From contig SZOS01000003.1 in the NCBI GenBank assembly GCA_030263295.1, positions 62,001-126,000 of the forward strand: a stretch of 64,000 bases of DNA, given 5' to 3'. Within the stretch, counting starts at the first letter, position 1. Each line of letters begins with the position of its first letter. The notes below the pieces were generated by a model. That model searched no databases. It worked only from the letters and a program-made list of their open reading frames with translations, and had not been told where the DNA came from. This document shows positions 59,547 to 64,000 of the stretch, piece after piece. Made by a program: the position numbers and the translations under genes. This DNA is from Dokdonella_A sp014338185. Its GTDB lineage: Bacteria > Pseudomonadota > Gammaproteobacteria > Xanthomonadales > Rhodanobacteraceae.

Positions 59547-60359
59547 ATGCCCGAATTGCCCGAAGTCGAAACCACGCGCCGTGGCCTGCTGCCGCACCTG
59601 GTCGGGCGCCGCGTGCGCGCGGTGGTGGTGCGCCAGCCGCAGCTGCGCTGGCCGATCGCGGCCGAACTCGTCGCGCAACTGCCGGGCCAACGCATCGAGG
59701 CCGTGGAGCGACGCGCCAAGTACCTGCTGGTGCACACGCGCGTCGGCAGCGCGCTGCTGCACCTGGGCATGTCGGGTTCGCTGCGCATCGTGCCCGAACG
59801 CACGCCGCCGGGGCCGCACGACCATGTCGACTGGCGGCTCGACGATCGCCACCTGTTGCGCCTGACCGATCCGCGCCGCTTCGGCTGCGAACTGTGGCAG
59901 TTGCCCGGCACGCTGCATCCGCTGCTGCGCCGGCTCGGTCCCGAGCCGCTCGGCGATGGCTTCGACGGCGATCATCTGTGGCAGCGCGCGCGTGGCCGCG
60001 GTGCCGCGGTCAAGACCTTCATCATGGACCAGTCGGTGGTGGTCGGCGTCGGCAACATCTACGCCAGCGAGGCACTGTTCGAGGCCGGCATCGATCCGCG
60101 TCGCGCCGCGGGCCGTGTCGCGCGCGAGCGCTACCGGCGCCTTGCCCAGACGATCAGGCGGGTGCTGGCGCGGGCGATCGAGCGCGGCGGCACCACGCTG
60201 CGCGATTTCATCGCGCCGGACGGCGCACGCGGCTACTTCGAGCAGGAACTGGCGGTGTATGGCCGCGCCGGCGAGCCGTGCCGCGCGTGTGGCACCGCGA
60301 TCGCGCAGGCGGTGCTGGGGCAGCGCGCGACGTACTGGTGTCCGCGCTGCCAACGCTAG
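59547..60359 (+). CDS. mutM: Formamidopyrimidine-DNA glycosylase
   Basis: A 270-residue base-excision repair enzyme for 8-oxoguanine. N-terminal proline nucleophile and Glu in MPELPEVETTRRGL, the basic RRAKYLLVHT, SGSLRI, the H2TH part (VVGVGNIYASEALFEAGIDPRR) and the zinc finger CRACGTAI...ATYWCPRCQR. All catalytic residues appear present and length is normal. Converges with the Pro/Ala-rich exported protein gene. Confidence 0.96.
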   Translation: MPELPEVETTRRGLLPHLVGRRVRAVVVRQPQLRWPIAAELVAQLPGQRIEAVERRAKYLLVHTRVGSALLHLGMSGSLRIVPERTPPGPHDHVDWRLDDRHLLRLTDPRRFGCELWQLPGTLHPLLRRLGPEPLGDGFDGDHLWQRARGRGAAVKTFIMDQSVVVGVGNIYASEALFEAGIDPRRAAGRVARERYRRLAQTIRRVLARAIERGGTTLRDFIAPDGARGYFEQELAVYGRAGEPCRACGTAIAQAVLGQRATYWCPRCQR

Positions 60360-60393
60360 GTCGTGCCGGTGCGGGTGCGGATGCGGGGCAGGC

Positions 60394-60407
60394 GCGGACG
60401 CGTCCGC
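60394..60407. terminator. 14-bp GC palindrome after mutM
   Basis: GCGGACGCGTCCGC is a perfect palindrome between convergent stops at 60359 and 60421. Flanking GGGGC and GCCCC may extend the stem. No U-tract. Confidence 0.35.
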
Positions 60408-60420
60408 CCCGCGCGTCGGG

Positions 60421-61311
60421 TCAGTGCCGCGGTGGATCGGGCACGAACGAGTTGGGGAACGGCTGCGGTTCACGCGGCGGCCGCGGCGGCCGCGGGATGA
60501 TGCCGCGCGCGACCAGATTGGCATGGCTGTCGTACCAGATCGCCAGCACCTCGGCCGGGCGTCGCGTCGCGCGTTCGAACGTGGTCTGATCCACATGCGA
60601 GTACTCGCGCGCGCCATGACCGGTACCCAGCTTCTCGGTCGGTCGCGGCGCGGGTACGCGCGTCATCGCACTGGGTGCCGCTGTCTGTGCCTGTTCGAGC
60701 TCCGCACTCGTGTCACGGGCCGCGCTTGGCGCTGCGGCCCCGGCTGCCGACGGCGCAGGTGGCGCAGGTGGCGCAGGTGGCGCAGGTGGCGCGGCCGCGG
60801 CCATGCCGAGGTCATCGGGCGCAGGTGCTTCCTGCCTGGCCGCGACGTCGGGCACGTGCTTGGGCGGCATGATGCGCCGCTCCTGGAACACCGCGACGCC
60901 GATCACGCCCACGTTCGCGGGCCGGCCCGTGCGGCTCGCATAGCTGTCGGGCAGCGTGGTGAAGTTGAACTGGGCGATTTCGTCGAGGTTCTTGCGCCAG
61001 CCGTTGATCTCGGCCGACTCCCACGGGTCGAGCACGTAGCCGGTCTGACTGGTGTCGGCGCTCTCGCCGCTGACCGCGTTGACGCCATCGACGCTGAGCA
61101 CCGCGAGCACGCGCGCGCCGGTGCGGTTGACCAGTCGCACCGCGTAGCGGTGGCCGGGCGTGCCCGCGACGTAGAGCTTGCCGCCCGCGCTGTAGGTGGG
61201 CAGCGTCTGGCCGTTGTCGCGGTCGATGACGCTCAGGTCGAGCAGACTGCCGGCATGGGCCGGCATGGCGCTGGCCAGGGCCAGCAGGGCGGTGCAAAGC
61301 AGGCTGCGCAT
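60421..61311 (-). CDS. Exported Pro/Ala-rich hypothetical protein
   Basis: A 296-residue protein with a signal peptide (MRSLLCTALLALASAMPAHA), a globular N-terminal domain (SLLDLSVIDRDNGQTLPTYSAGGKLYVAGTPGHRYAVRLVNRTG, GYVLDPWESAEINGWRK, VGVIGVAVFQE), a low-complexity PPAPPAPPAP linker and a C-terminal tail. The mature domain resembles periplasmic hypothetical proteins of this order; no function can be assigned. Start at 61311 gives the signal peptide. Confidence 0.7.
   Translation of the reverse strand: MRSLLCTALLALASAMPAHAGSLLDLSVIDRDNGQTLPTYSAGGKLYVAGTPGHRYAVRLVNRTGARVLAVLSVDGVNAVSGESADTSQTGYVLDPWESAEINGWRKNLDEIAQFNFTTLPDSYASRTGRPANVGVIGVAVFQERRIMPPKHVPDVAARQEAPAPDDLGMAAAAPPAPPAPPAPPAPSAAGAAAPSAARDTSAELEQAQTAAPSAMTRVPAPRPTEKLGTGHGAREYSHVDQTTFERATRRPAEVLAIWYDSHANLVARGIIPRPPRPPREPQPFPNSFVPDPPRH
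60752..60787. repeat. Four tandem 9-bp repeats, GGCGCAGGT
   Basis: Four perfect copies of GGCGCAGGT, one after the other, encoding the Pro-Pro-Ala repeat in the minus-strand protein. Such a run can change length by slippage in steps of three residues. Confidence 0.85.
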
Positions 61312-61580
61312 CGGTGTTCTCCGGTCGGGTGGTACCTGCAACGCGGCGGTGCGTGGAACGGGGTTGGGCGGTCGCCGCGCCGATTGTGGCGCCGCGACGC
61401 GCTGCGTACCATTGCCCGGGTCGAGACGCGGCGCATGGCAGCGGACAGGCCCTCGCCACGCGCTGCGAGGGCGTCGCCCGCAAGCCACCCGCGCGGGCGA
61501 CCCGGCCGCGGCGGCCGGTCCGACCCCGCACCCAGCCGCGACCGCGCCCCCTGACACCACTCCCAGCGCCTCCAGACTCC

Positions 61581-62924
61581 ATGCACCCAGCACGTCGCAT
61601 CCTCACCGGCATCACCACCTCGGGCACGCCGCACCTGGGCAACTACGTGGGCGCGATCCGGCCCGCGATCGCGGCAAGCCGGCGCGCCGATGCCGAGTCG
61701 TTCTACTTCCTTGCCGACTACCATGCGCTCATCAAATGCGGCGATCCCGCACGCGTGCAGCGTTCGACGCTGGAGATCGCGGCGAGCTGGCTCGCCTGCG
61801 GCCTGGACCCGGACAAGGTGTTCTTCTATCGCCAGTCCGACATCCCCGAGATCCCCGAGCTGACCTGGCTGCTCACCTGCGTGACGGCCAAGGGTCTGCT
61901 CAACCGCGCCCACGCCTACAAGGCCGCGGTCGACGCCAACATCGCGGGCGGCGAGGACGCGGACACGGGCGTGACGGCCGGCCTGTACATGTATCCGGTG
62001 CTGATGGCCGCCGACATCCTCATCTTCAACGCGCATGAGGTGCCGGTCGGCCGCGACCAGATCCAGCACATCGAGATGGCGCGCGACATCGGCCAGCGCT
62101 TCAACCACCTCTATGGCAGCGAGCTGTTCACCTTGCCCGAGGCGCGCATCGAGGAGAACGTGGCCACCTTGCCCGGCACCGACGGGCGCAAGATGTCCAA
62201 GAGCTACGACAACACGATCCCGCTGTGGCTGCCCGCGGCCGAACTGCGCAAGGCGATCCTCGGCATCGTGACCGACTCGCGCGCGCCGGGCGAGCCCAAG
62301 GATCCCGACACCTCCAACATCTTCGCGCTGCACCAGGCCTTCGCCACACCCGCGCAGTCGGCGGCGATGCGCGCGGCGTTCGCCGCGGGCATCGGTTGGG
62401 GTGAGGCCAAGCAGCAGCTGTTCGAGCTCATCGACAGCGAGCTCGCGCCGCTGCGCGCTCGCTACGAGGCGCTCATCGCCGATCCCGCGCAGCTGGAGCA
62501 GCTGCTGCATGCGGGCGCGGCCCGCGCGCGTGGCCGCAGTGCGCCGTTCATGCTGCGCCTGCGCCATGCCGCGGGCATCCGTCGCCTAACCGACGTGCCG
62601 GCACGCGCGCGACCGGCTGCGGCGGCCACGGTGGCGTTGCCGCAGCTCAAGAGCTACCGCGAACGTGACGGCTTGTTCTACTTCAAGCTCGAGGACACCG
62701 CCGGCGCGATGTTGCTGCACAGCCGCGGCTTCGATGCGCCGCGCGAGGCCGGCCAGCTCAGCGCCGCGCTGGTCGAGGCGGGTGACGACCTGGTTGCGCT
62801 CAAGCGACTGCTGCTCGAGTGCGTGCCCGCGAACGAGCTGGCGGTACCGATCGAGGCGGTGGCGGCGGCACTGGCGGTGCTCAAGGCCGACAAGCTCGCG
62901 CGGGCCCAGGCCAAGGCGCACTGA
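61581..62924 (+). CDS. trpS: Tryptophanyl-tRNA synthetase, long form
   Basis: A 447-residue class I synthetase. HIGH-like signature TSGTPHLGNYVG, GLYMYPVLMAADIL, VGRDQIQHIEMARDI and KMSKSYDNTI are visible. An extra domain of about 100 residues (LPQLKSYRERDGLFYFKLEDTAG and after) follows the catalytic part; such extended TrpS is usual in Pseudomonas and Xanthomonas relatives. Full-length, start at 61581. Confidence 0.95.
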   Translation: MHPARRILTGITTSGTPHLGNYVGAIRPAIAASRRADAESFYFLADYHALIKCGDPARVQRSTLEIAASWLACGLDPDKVFFYRQSDIPEIPELTWLLTCVTAKGLLNRAHAYKAAVDANIAGGEDADTGVTAGLYMYPVLMAADILIFNAHEVPVGRDQIQHIEMARDIGQRFNHLYGSELFTLPEARIEENVATLPGTDGRKMSKSYDNTIPLWLPAAELRKAILGIVTDSRAPGEPKDPDTSNIFALHQAFATPAQSAAMRAAFAAGIGWGEAKQQLFELIDSELAPLRARYEALIADPAQLEQLLHAGAARARGRSAPFMLRLRHAAGIRRLTDVPARARPAAAATVALPQLKSYRERDGLFYFKLEDTAGAMLLHSRGFDAPREAGQLSAALVEAGDDLVALKRLLLECVPANELAVPIEAVAAALAVLKADKLARAQAKAH

Positions 62925-62979
62925 ATGCCCGCGCCGGTGTAAGCTGGCGCGGCCCTGACATCCGCGCCTGCCCACGTTC

Positions 62980-63912
62980 GTGTCGATCCGGCTGCTGCTG
63001 CTTGTGGTGCTCGTTTTGCATGTGGCGAGCGTGCTGTTCGTCCACCTGCGCGGGCGCGTGCGCCTGCCGTTCAAACGCCAGTTGTTCGACCACTCGGGGC
63101 TGTTCGCGCCCTGCAACGTGCTGCTGTACCTGTTCTCGGCGATCCCTGCGCAACCGTATCCGCCGCGCAGCGCGTTCACCTGCGTCGAGCCGCTGCGCGA
63201 GCAGTGGCGGCTCATCCGCGAGGAGGCGCTGCGCCTGTTCGACGAGGGCTACATCCGCGCCGCCGAACGGCACGGCGACGCCGCGTTCGCCTCGTTCTTC
63301 AAGACCGGCTGGAAGCGCTTCTACCTCAAGTGGTACGACGCGCCGTTGAAGTCGGCACGCGTGTTGTGTCCGCGCACCGTGGCCTTGCTGGAGTCGATCC
63401 CGCAGGTCAAGGCCGCGATGATCGCGGTGCTGCCACCGGGTGCGGTGCTCAAGCCGCATCGCGATCCATTCGCCGGCTCGATCCGCTACCACCTGGGGCT
63501 GGCCACGCCCAACTCGGAGGACTGCCACATCGTGGTCGACGGTGAGCGCCATGCCTGGCGCGACGGCGAGGACGTGCTGTTCGACGAGACCTACGTGCAC
63601 CATGTCCGCAACGACACCGCACAGCCGCGCGTGATCCTGTTCTGCGATGTCGAGCGACCCTTGCGCGGCGCCGCGATGCGCGCGTTCAACCGCGTGCTCA
63701 GCCGCTGGCTCGGCCGCCTCACCGCGACCGCCAACATGGGCGGCGAGCCGGTCGGCGCGGTCAATCGCGCGTATGGGCTGGCCGAGCGCATGGGCTGTCT
63801 GCGCAAACGCTTCAAGCAGCACAGTCCCGGGCTGTACCAGTCCAGCCGCATCGTGCTCGCGCTAGCGTTGTTGGCATGGCTGCTGTCGCCGTGGTTGCCG
63901 CACCCGCCGTGA
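62980..63912 (+). CDS. lpxO: Aspartyl/asparaginyl beta-hydroxylase-like, LpxO-type lipid A hydroxylase
   Basis: A 310-residue protein with an N-terminal membrane helix (LLLLVVLVLHVASVLFVHL), an Fe(II)/2-oxoglutarate domain with LKPHRDPFAGSIRYHLGL and HHVRNDTAQPRVILFCDVERP, and a C-terminal helix (IVLALALLAWLLSPWL). Family members hydroxylate the secondary acyl chain of lipid A. Start is GTG at 62980; a TAAGCT -10-like hexamer lies near 62940. Specific substrate inferred. Confidence 0.88.
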   Translation: MSIRLLLLVVLVLHVASVLFVHLRGRVRLPFKRQLFDHSGLFAPCNVLLYLFSAIPAQPYPPRSAFTCVEPLREQWRLIREEALRLFDEGYIRAAERHGDAAFASFFKTGWKRFYLKWYDAPLKSARVLCPRTVALLESIPQVKAAMIAVLPPGAVLKPHRDPFAGSIRYHLGLATPNSEDCHIVVDGERHAWRDGEDVLFDETYVHHVRNDTAQPRVILFCDVERPLRGAAMRAFNRVLSRWLGRLTATANMGGEPVGAVNRAYGLAERMGCLRKRFKQHSPGLYQSSRIVLALALLAWLLSPWLPHPP

Positions 63913-63937
63913 ACCAGCGTGCGCGCCCGCGGCGGCG

Positions 63938-64000
63938 CTAGCGCGAACCGCTCCCGGCGTCGGTGCCGGCGAGCTGCCCGCGCAGGAAGGCATCGAACTC
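63938..64000 (-). CDS. C-terminal end of an unidentified minus-strand gene
   Basis: An open frame enters from the right edge and ends at a TAG at 63938. Its last residues are EFDAFLRGQLAGTDAGSGSR. Too short to assign. The palindrome GCGCTAGCGC covers its stop. Confidence 0.5.
   Translation of the reverse strand, partial: EFDAFLRGQLAGTDAGSGSR

Noticed and set aside
1..64000. CRISPR arrays, rRNA, tRNA, complete insertion sequences
   Set aside because: None recognised on reading through the sequence; only short direct and inverted repeats were found.

Overview
The window is a GC-rich, densely packed chromosomal segment from a gammaproteobacterium, most likely of the Xanthomonadales/Lysobacterales (Lysobacter, Dokdonella or Rhodanobacter-like). 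The inference rests on gene content: a long TrpS with a C-terminal extension, a YajQ-type c-di-GMP protein, an S9 dipeptidyl peptidase, a tricorn-like S41 protease, an LpxO-like hydroxylase, PlsB, a DUF2167 membrane protein, and a secreted beta-helix protein ending in an IFANGFD tail. No rRNA, tRNA, CRISPR array or complete insertion sequence was seen. The window opens inside tkt and closes inside an unidentified minus-strand gene.

Layout. 1-5.9 kb: end of transketolase, a YdcH-like protein, a DUF924 protein, threonine aldolase, then a translationally coupled MerR regulator-CopA pair with a MerR-type operator. 6.3-11.7 kb is the main accessory block: a one-chain GmrSD-like (DUF262+DUF1524) nuclease, a membrane PH-domain protein, a decayed stretch with an inverted hipA fragment and the stump of a defence-type helicase cut off at its Walker A motif, and an intact hipBA module with a clear promoter and nested operator. 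11.7-36.2 kb is core housekeeping: xth, pirin, DPP4-like peptidase, tdk, yajQ, rep, an AI-2E-family permease, acid phosphatase, a predicted small RNA with its own promoter and terminator, a lipoprotein, plsB, tricorn-like protease, oligopeptidase A and a gamma-carbonic anhydrase. 36.2-38.8 kb is a small AT-richer islet with two orphan exported proteins followed by a gene-poor stretch.

38.8-50.5 kb: glycosyltransferase, alcohol dehydrogenase, AhpD-like protein, thiopurine methyltransferase, aroE, hemB, a short SPFH protein, rsmG-parA-parB, an ECF sigma/anti-sigma pair, a second glycosyltransferase and a DUF6445 protein. 50.5-64 kb: ppc, rpmB-rpmG with promoter and terminator, an acyl desaturase, a four-gene Gld-like ABC operon joined by 4-base overlaps, a YbjQ-type protein, mutM, an exported Pro/Ala-rich protein, trpS and lpxO.

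The most interesting signals are the decayed defence/toxin-antitoxin block, the candidate small RNA at 26.2 kb, the nested hipBA operator, a recurring 14-base promoter-like motif that would make plsB almost leaderless, and perfect GC palindromes without U-tracts between several convergent gene pairs. All functional calls are from recognition of protein motifs by eye; no database search was run.
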